Below, in pieces: positions 1 through 13,357 of a stretch of DNA of 64,000 nucleotides (the stretch's first letter is position 1; every line of letters starts with the position of its first letter). The position numbers were made by a program, and so were the translations under genes. The notes under the pieces were generated by a model. That model worked only from the letters and a program-made list of their open reading frames with translations, did no database searches and was not told the origin of the DNA. The stretch lies in NCBI GenBank assembly GCA_009746045.1, contig RPFO01001063.1:62001-126000 (forward strand), in the 5' to 3' direction. This stretch comes from Mesostigma viride. Taxonomy: Eukaryota > Streptophyta > Mesostigmatophyceae > Mesostigmatales > Mesostigmataceae.

Positions 1-39
1 GAGACTTACATGTCCGCTCCGCCACTTCTGACACTATGG

Positions 40-560
40 CTTGTCGGCGACAAACATCAATGAGACAACCAGCGCAGGCCAGAAACCTGGAGAATCCGGA
101 CCTTGGTAGCTCGAGCCTGCCGATATCTTATCCACGTTTTCGAGTCGTTTCAGGATGATGGATATGAATGCAGATGAAAATATGTAGCCTTGTTCATTGA
201 AATTATGGCTTGCTAACGCTAAAAGTGACTAGATATGACCTAGACGGTGGGGCCGAAAACAGCTTGCTTGATCAGGGCGTGTGTTTCGAGCCTAACTGGC
301 CGGGAGTGTCTAGTGGTGAGCACCATTGCTGCGATCGCTCTCCCACCATTTCAGAGGAAATATCCGCAAATGGAAAACCACCGAAAAGGTCTAGCTAGCC
401 ACTCACTACGTTAGCCATGCCATGTTTCCGGCGATAAACATGCTCACAAACAATTGCACAAGGACACATGTAAAAATATCAAGAAGACAACCAGCGCAGG
501 CCAGAAATCTAAAAGAATCTGGACCATGGTAGCTCGAGCCTGCTGAGACATTAAAAAGTC
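40..560 (+). repeat. Dispersed repeat, copy A
   Basis: This stretch matches the reverse complement of 23,826-24,170 and 34,110-34,300. Shared landmarks are GAGACAACCAGCGCAGGCC, the run through CGAGTCGTTTCAGGATGATG and, further in, the block around CAGGGCGTGTGTTTCGAGCC. A second partial copy of the left end begins near 483. It encodes nothing convincing. It could be a non-autonomous transposon or the edge of a larger repeat. The termini are not resolved because the copy runs to the window edge. Confidence 0.6.
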
Positions 561-2340
561 TGGCTGGCTAGCGTTCAGCGAGACCTAGACGGTCTAGCTA
601 AAAACAACCTTGGATAAATACCTGTACATACAAGGGTGCAAGCTCCGGCGTCATTCTTGCAGTCTGTGCATTTCGCACTAATGAAAAAATTGCTAACAAT
701 CCCAGGCAGCTGCCCAGGACTGTCTGGATCTCCGCACAGTGAGACAACCACGTGGGTGCATTACCGTACTTACCGTTGGAAATGAATTCCGTTCCCACAA
801 GTACACAACGTTGGAACGCCATTACGCCATGCATGCGCCCAGGAATAGTTGTGTGATGAGGCGCCATGCAGGGCTGCATCCGGCAGTTTTAACCGATGTC
901 AAGAAAACATGCCGCGTAGAGCGGCACGAGCATACACATGCCAAAGTGCGCATTCGATATCCCTGCCACAAGGCTAGCAAATCGGGGGATAGGGGGTGCT
1001 GCGGTGAAAAGAAGCTTAGATGATCACACCAGAGTGACAATTGACAAATAGCGCTCCCACGGGACTTCTTTGATCAAATAATCGCTTGATGACTTTCTTC
1101 AATATAAAGGAGGCAGGTGTGTTGTGCTTCTAATAAATTTCGAAAATGGGGCCCAGGCGCGAAACCTTCACAGCTGAACGACATCAAAGAAAAAATTTAC
1201 AGCCCCAACCTTTATAAGAAGCCACTTGTCTGAGAAGAGCGCGCATTTACTGTAAACATGCCTAAATCATATTAACACAAGGAGGGATTTTGCCTCTTCT
1301 TGAGCTAATTCATCGTTGCCTTGACATAACGCGCCAAGCGTGAATGCCACATGGGGACCGCGACAACTTGAGCGTGGGGAACGAGGCCAGGATTGGGGAA
1401 TTTTACACCGATTGGAACCTAACACTAACCTCACACAATTGCTTTGATATCTCCGGACCACGGTTAAAAGGGGAATGGCAGAATGCGGGCTGCGGCCAGC
1501 CTTGTTGTTGTTGTTGTTGCCCACGCCGCACATGGGCAGCAGAGATTTGGAAAGGCCGAGGGCCAGGACACCTAACAGCGGCCACTGGCCAGCCTTACTG
1601 ATTTACGTGTGTTGCTGACTTGCTGGGGCATTTCTGCATGCGTATCAGTGTCATCATCACTAATCACTGTCATGTGTGTGCGCTCGCACTCGCGAAATCA
1701 TCTGGAAGGAAAATATTTGGCGCCAGAAAGCTTGCCGCATGCCGTCTCGCGACAACTCAACTCAACATGTATCTTCTTACTTGCTGAACTCTGATAGTTG
1801 GTGGTGCCAGACTAGAAAAGTGTGGAGGTAGTGACGTACTAGAGATTAAAATGTTTACGTACAATCTAAAACTCTACTCCTAGTGTACGCTTATGGGAAG
1901 ACTGATCATGAATTACGCGGCGTACGGATGCGTACAATTGGCACAATACCGTGCACCATTATCACGGTCCATTCCATGCCCACTGTGCCCACTTGTTTTC
2001 TCGCTGCCCCCAAGTAATCGACGAAATCGCAAACATGGTTTCCTACCCTCGTTGGGCAAGGATGTTCTGATTAACTTGCTTCCCCTTGACCGCATAAGTT
2101 GTCACGAGGGGGTCTTACGCCATCGTTCAATGCAGACAGACGATTGCCCCTTTTTCATCTGCAGGCCTTCATTTACCACAGCTGCGGACCGTTGCGCACG
2201 TGTGGGAGTTTTCATGTTCTTATACCTGTAATCGGCGTGTAAAATACTACCATCTTTGTCCGCTGTAAAAGATGTCGATAACTACTAACTCCCAGGACTT
2301 GCAAAGTCCGGCTGCCCTGCCTGGGATGATAATCCAATAG
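561..2340. other. Gene-poor DNA
   Basis: Only short overlapping ORFs in both strands are present, none with a recognisable domain or splice structure. There is a short (TTG)6 run near 1,502-1,520. An AT-rich stretch near 1,835-1,885 may lie in the upstream region of the U-box gene, but no TATA box can be assigned. Confidence 0.5.
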
Positions 2341-2368
2341 CAACAAATCTATTCCCGTGACGCATCCC

Positions 2369-2764
2369 ATGGAACCGCCGGCGCAGTTTTTGTGCCCCAT
2401 CTCCCATGAATTAATGCAAGAACCTGTAATGCTGGTGGAAACCGGCCAGATATACGAAAGAAGCCTCATCGAACAGTGGTTTTCTCGCGGGAACGATACG
2501 GACCCGCTCAGCAATCGAACGGTCGCCGACCGGAAACTGGTTCCCGTCTTAGCTCTGCGGTCCCTCATCGAGGAATGGACCGAGCAACAGGAACGGCGAT
2601 GGGCCAAGCAGCTGAGCAGGCGTCAGCGTCTCGACGCAGTCAGCACTGGCTTGGGCGACAGCGCCCCGCGCGCAAGTCAGGAAGGGTTGGCGGCAGTACC
2701 GGCGGGGGCGCAGGTGGGGGACGGCGGTGCGCCAAGTCAGGGGGATGCCGAGGCGCTCCTTCAG
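2369..2764 (+). CDS. Exon 1: U-box
   Basis: Encodes 132 residues from the ATG to CTTCAG, followed by donor GTAGGC, phase 0. The U-box occupies the first 78 residues, where single-domain plant U-box ligases often place it. The remainder is Ala/Gly/Gln-rich linker. The reading frame stays open past the donor to 2827, so an unspliced 152-residue product is an alternative. Confidence 0.75.
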
Positions 2765-5700
2765 GTAGGCTCTTCTCACACTGGCGAAGCAATCGATGCT
2801 GCGTACTGGGACCCTTGTGTGGCATAGCTGCTGCTTGATTGGATGCTATATAGTATACTAGCACACAAGAGTACTGGATGCCTTGTAGCATTCCCCAGTA
2901 ATTCGTGCGACTGAGGGAGTGCCTGTTGAAGGCCGCACTAGCTGTGAACGCTTTGCAAGGCACACCCACAATTTATGCTAAGCTGTAAACAGTGACTGAG
3001 GGAATGAGCGCGCGTGTTTGGTGGTTGACGAGGTTTGGTTGGGTAGTTGGTCGGTTGGTTGGGCGGGTGGCTAGGTGGCTGGGGGTGGGGTGGCTGGGGG
3101 GTGGGGAGGGACAGGGGGCTTGGTTGGGGAAGTGGAAAGGGGGGGGGCGGGGCGGGCGGGGGGGCGGGTGCTCGGGCGTTGTTGTTGGTTTGTTGGTGTT
3201 TCATCAACCTGCCTTATCCTATCTTATGATATATAACTTATGATATATAACCCGCCTTATCAACCCGCCTTATCCTGCTATGTGCGTGCATGCATGTTTC
3301 CCTCCCACATGCCCGCTTCCCTTCCCCTTTCCCATCCTCTCCAAGGTCCGCTTCTACTTCCTCCCTGCCTCCCTCCCATGCACGCCCGACCCACCCAACC
3401 CACCCCATGGCGCAGGGGCCTCGGCTGTTAGTCACCCCACCAGTGGGTGACCCAGCTGTTAAGGCAAAAATGAAGGAGCTAAAGGCAGAACTGAGGATGC
3501 TGAAGAGGCTGAAGAGCCTTGCTGCACTCGAGGATGGGGCAGGCGCGAGCAACTCCAGAGATGGAAGAGGCCTAGCAGACCTGAGGAGGGTGGATGCTAG
3601 CGTCAACAAAGGGAAAGGCAGTCAGGCGCCAACGGGGGCGGCTGCTAGCGCGGCTGGGGCAGCGACACCTGCAGGATTGAGGCACGGTACAGATGCCAGC
3701 ACATCCGTAGCTGCAGCTCCCCTTTTCCCACTACTGGTGGACGAGCTGTGGACTCAATGCGATGCATGCGCCAAGTGGCGGCCGCTGCCTCCGTGTGCGG
3801 CGATGCCAGAAGTGGACAAGTGGTCCTGCCACCAGTATGAGTACCTGTGAGTGCTTGCATTTGCATGGCAAGGATAAATGATGGTAGTCATGTTAGGGGC
3901 GCTGGGATCACTATAGACGCTAGGGATTCAAGTGCTTTCAAACCAAAGATACGCGTATGGGAAGGGAGGGGAGGGTTCACTGGCCGGGAAGATTAACTCT
4001 AATGGATGAGGATAGTGGGGTATGTGATGTTACCTATGAGTGCCACCACCCGGATCATGCATCCAAATTAAAGCCAGAATATAAATAGCTAATGAGGGTG
4101 GTTGCCCTATGGCTTCGCGAGGCAAACCCTTTTGGTTGGATTAGTATAAATAGCTTATGTGGGTGGTTGCCCTATGGCTTCGCGAGGCAACCCCTTTTGG
4201 TTGGATTAGTGTAAATAGCTTATGTGGGTGGTTGCCCTATGGCTTCGCGAGGCAAACCCATTTGGTTGGATTAGTATAAATAGCTTATGTGGGTGGTTGC
4301 CCTATGGCTTCGCGAGGCAACCCCTTTTGGTTGGATTAGTATAAATAGCTTATGTGGGTGGTTGCCCTATGGCTTCGCGAGGCAACCCCTTTTGGTTGGA
4401 TCAGGAAAATGCTGTGTGCGTGTGCATGCCTGTTGTGCGTGCCCGCACCTGCATGGCCAGGAATAGGGTGATTGCGTGCGGGTGCATGCCTGTGCGTGCC
4501 CGCACCTGCATGGCCAGGAATAGGGTGATTGCGTGCGGGTGCATGCCTGTGCGTGCCCGCACCTGCATGGCCAGGAATAGGGTGATTGCGTGCGGGTGCA
4601 TGCCTGTGCGTGCCCGCACCTGCATGGCCAGGAATACGGTGACGGTGCCAGCGCGGGTATCTCTTAGTGCTCCATCTGGGTGGCCAGGATTAGCAGTTCC
4701 TAATCGGGATAATAAATCATGATATAGTAGTACGTGCCAGCGCGGGTATCTCTTAGTGCTCCATCTGAGCCGATTAATCAAGGAACGCGCGTGTAGGAGT
4801 TTACAGGAGGTACAAAGGCCGTCCCATGGAGTACCAGTTCAGGTACTGTCAACCCCTAATACACGAGGGGCTTACCCAGTGGCCCAGAACTATCGTGCAT
4901 GGGGATCGTGCATGCTGCATGCTTCTGCTCTTCTATTCGCTTATCTGTACGTACTTTGATCGTGCATGCTTGTGCTCTTCTACCCGCTTATCTGTACGTA
5001 CTTTGATCGTGCATGCTTCTGCTCTTCTACCCGCTTATCTGTACGTACTTTGATCGTGCATGCTTGTGCTCTTCTACCCGCTTATCTGTACGTACTTTGA
5101 TCGTGCATGCTTGTGCTCTTCTACCCGCTTATCTGTACGTACTTTGATCGTGCATGCTTGTGCTCTTCTACCCGCTTATCTGTACGTACTTTGATCGTGC
5201 ATGCTTGTGCTCTTCTACCCGCTTATCTGTACGTACTTTGATCGTGCATGCTTGTGCTCTTCTACCCGCTTATCTGTACGTACTTTTTTGTTTTTCATCT
5301 CTTGGTTATGAGTGATCACACACGGTTGTTGTTTTGAGGATGGGTGACTAGACACTGTCAAAACTCGTTCTGTTATCAATCCTGCTTCTTGTGTAATAGC
5401 ATTGCATTTCCCTTTTTCCTCGTCTGGTGTACCAGCTTGCTCGCTGCTCGTCGCATTATTTGTTTGGTTTCTGCTCTTTTCACCTTGTGCGTATAAAAAC
5501 AACAAGCGCCCCTGTTACCATTTAATGTAGTACTAAATCATGTTATTCGTGCATACGCAGTGTTGAATAACATTTGTGTTAGTGTTTGATAGATAGCTAT
5601 TTGTTGAGCTTAAGGGTTTTTTCGTTAACTAAAGCGTTTCTGTGCGCGACGGGACGTATGCTAGGCCAGGCCATACAGGGCCTACTCTATAGGGCGGTCA

Positions 5701-8700
5701 TGCAGCGGGGGTCACATGGACGTAGCTGATGTCACCACATTAGCCGTAGTAGCTCGCTGATGTCACCACATTAGCTCGGTGATGTCACCATATTAGCTCA
5801 TTGTTGTCACGTTAGCGATGGCAGAGTCTTTGATTATTCCATCGCGTGGCTGCGTGCACCCGGCATGCCAGCGATGGATTTCTTGGAGCGAGTTGGACAC
5901 CGTCCAAGGGCTAAGTTTCCGAGGGGATGTCTCCATGTTGCCCTGTTGCATGGGCATCGACAGGTCCTACAGGTTACTTCTTACAGAATTCCCTACCTGG
6001 TGGTGGCGACTCTTTAGCGTGACGTCTTGCATGGTTTTTTATGTAATGCCATGCTTGGCCCTCATGGAACGGCCGCGAATGGATTTTGCTGCTTTCGATA
6101 GAATTTTGTTTTATTTTGTCCCACCAGCCGGATCAAAGCACGAAGCCAATTAAGACCCGGTTTATACGGATTTTTATTAAAACTGGCGGGAGAGAACGGA
6201 CGGTGCGATCGATGGGGTTTCTTCATCGACAGTCCCGAAGCCTGGTCGCTTTTAATAAAACGGTGTGCACCTCCGGAAGGGTCTGTTAAAATTTTATGTG
6301 GGTGGCTTGGCCAAATAAAAGTTTAAATAGGCGGGAAAAGTGGCCTGCCAGCGGCAACAAACCTGCCAGCGATGTGGGAGAACACGCCGTAACCTGCAAC
6401 CATCGCCGCAACTTTTGCCTGTTTGCAAACGAAATCGCCATATCACGAACAAGCTAAGCAAACACGATGTCTCGCCAGTCGTCCTTGTTGCGAAAGTCAG
6501 TTGAGGACAAGCTTTACAGGGAGGACATAGAAGACTTGCAAGATTTGGCGATGATGTCCACACCGCGACCCGGAAAGCAGGCAAGGTACATTTCTCCGGG
6601 CGTGGTAACGTTTTGCTTTCCCTACCCCAGCCGAGCCGGATCGCCACGAGCGAGAAATGAAAAACGCCCGCAACTCAGCCTCGCTAAGCAGCTAGATGAC
6701 ATGAAGGAAAGGGAGTTCAGGATGCGGTACAAGATTACCAAAGACAGGTTTCAGGCGGTCGCGGAGAGCATGCGGTTCCTACCATATCGACATTGCTGGA
6801 AAAGTCGCATAATCCCGCCTTGGCAGCGAGCGAGTTCGCAGCTCCGTTCGAGCCTTCCCGGCCACCATCTGTGCGTATGGCAGAGCTGAGAGCACTGTGC
6901 AAGGTCAAGGTCTTTCACTTTTCGTCGTTGAACTTCAACGGTAACACCCGCGCAACCACAGGGAGCATGGCTCGCAAAATTTGAAGTCTCGAACTAGCTA
7001 AGGCCCGGTTTATAAGGAATTTTACTAAAACCTTGGCCGGCCGTTTTATTAAAACTTGGCTGGCCCGAAGGGTTTGGCCGGTCTTTATGATCATTGACCT
7101 TAAAGGACGAAGATATTTCTCCCGCCAAGAAACATACACGTGTCAGTTCGCTAGAGGGCACCCGACCAGCCTGGCATGAAGGCACCCGACCAGGCATTAA
7201 CTGAGGTGAAACAAAGGAACCCCACGGCGGACCAAGAAAAAAGTCTCGACCATGGCGGAACAAGAAGGGGCAGATGGCCCACTTTTGCCTGACGCTACAA
7301 GTTGTAGTTGCGGACAGAAATAAACCAGACTACCGAGGTGGACTATGGATCACACTGGGCGTATGGCCCATTGCATTGCAGATGAAAGCATCCGACCACA
7401 GTGGTCCCACTTTGCTGGGGGGAGCGACAGGCAGACTCTCGATGACAAGGATCAAAGGGCCCAATTTTGTGACGCGCTGGCAACCCTCTTCTGCGACCAC
7501 GACTTCCAACCCACTGCCGAGCAGTTTTCTGAACCGGGCGTGAACTGATGGGTTTTCTTCATCGACGGTCCCGAGCCTCGTCGCTTTTAATAAAAACGGG
7601 CCACTTTTAATAAAACGGTGTGCACCTCCGGAAGGGTCTGTTAAAATTTTATGTGGGTGGCTTGGCCAAATAAAAGTTTAAATAGGCGGGAAAAGTGGCC
7701 TGCCAGCGGCAACAAAACTGCCAGCGGCAACAAACCTGCCAGCGATGTGGGAGAACACGCCGTAGCCTGCAACCATCGCCGCAACTTTTGCCTGTTTGCA
7801 AACGAAATCGCCATATCACGAACAAGCTAAGCAAACACGATGTCTCGCCAGTCGTCCCTGTTGCGAAAGTCAGTTGAGGAAGAGATTGACAGGGAGGACA
7901 CAGAAGACTTGCAAGATTTTGCGATGATGTCCACACCGCGACCCGGAAAGCAGGCAAGGTACATTTCTCCGGGCGTGGTAACGTTTTGTTTTCCCCACCC
8001 CAGCCGAGCCGGATCGCCACGAGCGAGAAATGAAAAACGCCCGCGACTTAGCCTCGCTAAGCAGCTAGATGACATGAAGGAAAGGGAGTTCAGGATGCGG
8101 TACAAGATTACCAAAGACAGGTTTCAGGCGGTCGCGGAGAGAATGCGGGAATGCGGCTTGGAACCAAACCATGTGAAAGCGGCAAACAGCCGTGGATCAC
8201 GGCTTACCTGCGAAATGAAGCTCGCTGCGTTTGTGCGATGGGCTGCAGGTGGCAGGTAAATTTATTGCGATTCAGCAATTAATCCAAAGTCCGTTAAATC
8301 GAAACAAATCAGGTCCGGCGCATTAATAACCAGTTTGTGCTGGTTGTACCCTGTGCAGGCACATCGACATCATGGACGTACATGGTCTCTCCAAGCCGAC
8401 TTTCTACACCGCTGTGTGGGAGGTCGTAGATTTTGTCAAAGACAATCACCACCTGGACTTCCCGACCGCTGATGATGACGGAGGCTTGTCAAGTTTGGCA
8501 AATGGCTTCGACACAATGACGAGAGGAGTTGTTGAAGGCTGTGTTGGTGCCGTCGATGGAGTTGCCATCGAAATAGAGAAGCCATCACAAAAGGAAGTTG
8601 TCAATCCACAACATTATTACAATCGCAAAGGGTTTTATGCTCTCGTTTTGCAAGCCATATGCGATTCTAGTTGCAAGTCCTTGTATGGATCGATGAAGTG

Positions 8701-11700
8701 CAGAGGCAGTACCCATGACAGCGCCGCCTTCCAATGCTCTTCTTTGCACAAGGCATCATGCGAAAAGGGCTTGCCCGATGGGCTTTTTTTAGTTGGAGAT
8801 GAAGCATACATCATCAAGCCCTGGTTTGTCACCCCTTACCCTGGAAGGGATCTGCCTGTGCAAGAAGATGCATGTACTTACTACATTTCGCTGTGCAGGC
8901 AGGTTATAGAACGTGCGTTTGGAATCCTTATCGCACGCTTTGGCATTCTTCACCGTGCATTACCGTGCCAATTCAGGCATGCTTCACGACTAATAGGTGC
9001 ACTTATTCGTGTGCACAATCGGTGCATCGATGATAGGTTTATTCGAGCGGAGGTGGATCCCGCCCTTGATCAAAGGAAGGGGGATTGGCCTTTGCCTCAT
9101 TTTCAAGATAGTTGTGCAGTAGCCGACGATGGGCTGCGTGCGGCTCAAGGCGCGGCTATAAGGAGGACCGCATCACACGTGATGCCCTCCGTAATTCAAT
9201 AGCAAAAATGGGATGGGTGCGGCCGTCCCACTCGATGTGGGGACGTAGTAAGATGATCAAAGTAAGACTATCAAGGAGGTATAATTTTATAAATACAATT
9301 ATTCCTCGAAGATCATAGTGGTGCATGTATATATACTTGTTCGAAGGTCCATTGGATATCTATATAATTACTTCAATTAAGTTGCTTTGCTTTGCTTGCT
9401 TTGCTTTGCTTTGCTTTGCTTTGCTTTGCTTTGCTTTGCTTTGCTTTGCTTTGCTTTGCTTTGCTTTGCTTTGCTTTGCTTTGCTTTGCTTTGCTTTGCT
9501 TTGCTTTGCTTTGCTTTGCTTTGCTTTGCTTTGCTTTGCTTTGCTTTGCTTTGCTTTGCTTTGCTTTGCTTTGCTTTGCTTTGCTTTGCTTTGCTTTGCT
9601 TTGCTTTGCTTTGCTTTGCTTTGCTTTGCTTTGCTTTGCTTTGCTTTGCTTTGCTTTGCTTTGCTTTGCTTTGCTTTGCTTTGCTTTGCTTTGCTTTGCT
9701 TTGCTTTGCTTTGCTTTGCTTTGCTTTGCTTTGCTTTGCTTTGCTTTGCTTTGCTTTGCTTTGCTTTGCTTTGCTTTGCTTTGCTTTGCTTTGCTTTGCT
9801 TTGCTTTGCTTTGCTTTGCTTTGCTTTGCTTTGCTTTGCTTTGCTTTGCTTTGCTTTGCTTTGCTTTGCTTTGCTTTGCTTTGCTTTGCTTGGCTTGGCT
9901 TGGCTTGGCTTGGCTTGGCTTGGCTTGGCTTGGCTTGGCTTGGCTTGGCTTGGCTTGGCTTGGCTTGGCTTGGCTTGGCTTGGCTTGGCTTGGCTTGGCT
10001 TGGCTTGGCTTGGCTTGGCTTGGCTTGGCTTGGCTTGGCTTGGCTTGGCTTGGCTTGGCTTGGCTTGGCTTGGCTTGGCTTGGCTTGGCTTGGCTTGGCT
10101 TGGCTTGGCTTGGCTTGGCTTGGCTTGGCTTGGCTTGGCTTGGCTTGGCTTGGCTTGGCTTGGCTTGGCTTGGCTTGGCTTGGCTTGGCTTGGCTTGGCT
10201 TGGCTTGGCTTGGCTTGGCTTGGCTTGGCTTGGCTTGGCTTGGCTTGGCTTGGCTTGGCTTGGCTTGGCTTGGCTTGGCTTGGCTTGGCTTGGCTTGGCT
10301 TGGCTTGGCTTGGCTTGGCTTGGCTTGGCTTGGCTTGGCTTGGCTTGGCTTGGCTTGGCTTGGCTTGGCTTGGCTTGGCTTGGCTTGGCTTGGCTTGGCT
10401 TGGCTTGGCTTGGCTTGGCTTGGCTTGGCTTGGCTTGGCTTGGCTTGGCTTGGCTTGGCTTGGCTTGGCTTGGCTTGGCTTGGCTTGGCTTGGCTTGGCT
10501 TGGCTTGGCTTGGCTTGGCTTGGCTTGGCTTGGCTTGGCTTGGCTTGGCTTGGCTTGGCTTGGCTTGGCTTGGCTTGGCTTGGCTTGGCTTGGCTTGGCT
10601 TGGCTTGGCTTGGCTTGGCTTGGCTTGGCTTGGCTTGGCTTGGCTTGGCTTGGCTTGGCTTGGCTTGGCTTGGCTTGGCTTGGCTTGGCTTGGCTTGGCT
10701 TGGCTTGGCTTGGCTTGGCTTGGCTTGGCTTGGCTTGGCTTGGCTTGGCTTGGCTTGGCTTGGCTTGGCTTGGCTTGGCTTGGCTTGGCTTGGCTTGGCT
10801 TGGCTTGGCTTGGCTTGGCTTGGCTTGGCTTGGCTTGGCTTGGCTTGGCTTGGCTTGGCTTGGCTTGGCTTGGCTTGGCTTGGCTTGGCTTGGCTTGGCT
10901 TGGCTTGGCTTGGCTTGGCTTGGCTTGGCTTGGCTTGGCTTGGCTTGGCTTGGCTTGGCTTGGCTTGGCTTGGCTTGGCTTGGCTTGGCTTGGCTTGGCT
11001 TGGCTTGGCTTGGCTTGGCTTGGCTTGGCTTGGCTTGGCTTGGCTTGGCTTGGCTTGGCTTGGCTTGGCTTGGCTTGGCTTGGCTTGGCTTGGCTTGGCT
11101 TGGCTTGGCTTGGCTTGGCTTGGCTTGGCTTGGCTTGGCTTGGCTTGGCTTGGCTTGGCTTGGCTTGGCTTGGCTTGGCTTGGCTTGGCTTGGCTTGGCT
11201 TGGCTTGGCTTGGCTTGGCTTGGCTTGGCTTGGCTTGGCTTGGCTTGGCTTGGCTTGGCTTGGCTTGGCTTGGCTTGGCTTGGCTTGGCTTGGCTTGGCT
11301 TGGCTTGGCTTGGCTTGGCTTGGCTTGGCTTGGCTTGGCTTGGCTTGGCTTGGCTTGGCTTGGCTTGGCTTGGCTTGGCTTGGCTTGGCTTGGCTTGGCT
11401 TGGCTTGGCTTGGCTTGGCTTGGCTTGGCTTGGCTTGGCTTGGCTTGGCTTGGCTTGGCTTGGCTTGGCTTGGCTTGGCTTGGCTTGGCTTGGCTTGGCT
11501 TGGCTTGGCTTGGCTTGGCTTGGCTTGGCTTGGCTTGGCTTGGCTTGGCTTGGCTTGGCTTGGCTTGGCTTGGCTTGGCTTGGCTTGGCTTGGCTTGGCT
11601 TGGCTTGGCTTGGCTTGGCTTGGCTTGGCTTGGCTTGGCTTGGCTTGGCTTGGCTTGGCTTGGCTTGGCTTGGCTTGGCTTGGCTTGGCTTGGCTTGGCT

Positions 11701-13325
11701 TGGCTTGGCTTGGCTTGGCTTGGCTTGGCTTGGCTTGGCTTGGCTTGGCTTGGCTTGGCTTGGCTTGGCTTGGCTTGGCTTGGCTTGGCTTGGCTTGGCT
11801 TGGCTTGGCTTGGCTTGGCTTGGCTTGGCTTGGCTTGGCTTGGCTTGGCTTGGCTTGGCTTGGCTTGGCTTGGCTTGGCTTGGCTTGGCTTGGCTTGGCT
11901 TGGCTTGGCTTGGCTTGGCTTGGCTTGGCTTGGCTTGGCTTGGCTTGGCTTGGCTTGGCTTGGCTTGGCTTGGCTTGGCTTGGCTTGGCTTGGCTTGGCT
12001 TGGCTTGGCTTGGCTTGGCTTGGCTTGGCTTGGCTTGGCTTGGCTTGGCTTGGCTTGGCTTGGCTTGGCTTGGCTTGGCTTGGCTTGGCTTGGCTTGGCT
12101 TGGCTTGGCTTGGCTTGGCTTGGCTTGGCTTGGCTTGGCTTGGCTTGGCTTGGCTTGGCTTGGCTTGGCTTGGCTTGGCTTGGCTTGGCTTGGCTTGGCT
12201 TGGCTTGGCTTGGCTTGGCTTGGCTTGGCTTGGCTTGGCTTGGCTTGGCTTGGCTTGGCTTGGCTTGGCTTGGCTTGGCTTGGCTTGGCTTGGCTTGGCT
12301 TGGCTTGGCTTGGCTTGGCTTGGCTTGGCTTGGCTTGGCTTGGCTTGGCTTGGCTTGGCTTGGCTTGGCTTGGCTTGGCTTGGCTTGGCTTGGCTTGGCT
12401 TGGCTTGGCTTGGCTTGGCTTGGCTTGGCTTGGCTTGGCTTGGCTTGGCTTGGCTTGGCTTGGCTTGGCTTTGCTTGGCTTGGCTTTGCTTTGCTTTGCT
12501 TTGCTTTGCTTTGCTCAGCTTTGCTTTGCTCAGCTTAGCTCAGCTCGTGTCATGTCATGTCATGTCATGTCATGTCATGTCATGTCATGTCATGTCATGT
12601 CATGTCATGTCATGTCATGTCATTTCATTTCATTAATTTCATTGCAGTGTTGGTTCCATACCATCGCTCACTAATCCAAGTGAGACAACAATTCCTTTCA
12701 AGGTTAAGGTCAAGTTGAAGGAAAAACTGCACACCATCGCAATTTTTTACACCCTAAACCCAAGCCCTAAACCCATGTGATGGTAGCCAACTCATGGCCA
12801 ATGAATGCTAGCTTAACTGACATCGCCGACCTCGTGCTACCTGAGTGCATTAGAGTGACTCATGCGTCTCCAAGAGCTTCTTGCGTGCCACCATAGAGAT
12901 GTCGGGCTCAGTCGACCACTTCTCTAGTGTGTCATTTAAGATCTTAATTTTAATTTTCTTAGCTTCTGCTGCGGACTTTGCCGTCGTCTCCAAATCTGCC
13001 GCATCAGCTTTGCCTGCTCCCGTGCAAGCATTTTCTACTTTGCTGCGAAATATGACCCTGCAGCATCTTTGCCACCACCCGTAGCAGGTGTGTCCTCAAC
13101 CTTGACCGGGTTGCTTGACGTTCCAACTGCACTCTCCGGGTTGATCAACTTCTTATACCCCTTAGTGGACTTTTTTGCTGTTTGATGAGTGCGTCAAGCG
13201 TACGTTTAGGCATGCACAAGCACATGCACATGCACAAGCACAAGCACAAGCACAAGCACAAGCACAAGCACAAGCACAAGCACAAGCACAAGCACACGCA
13301 CACGCACACGCACACGCACACGCAC

Positions 13326-13357
<32 letters not shown>

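Noticed and set aside
9325-12674. ORFs of more than 1,000 codons in all three forward frames
   Set aside because: They are translations of a pentanucleotide satellite, whose period leaves every frame open.
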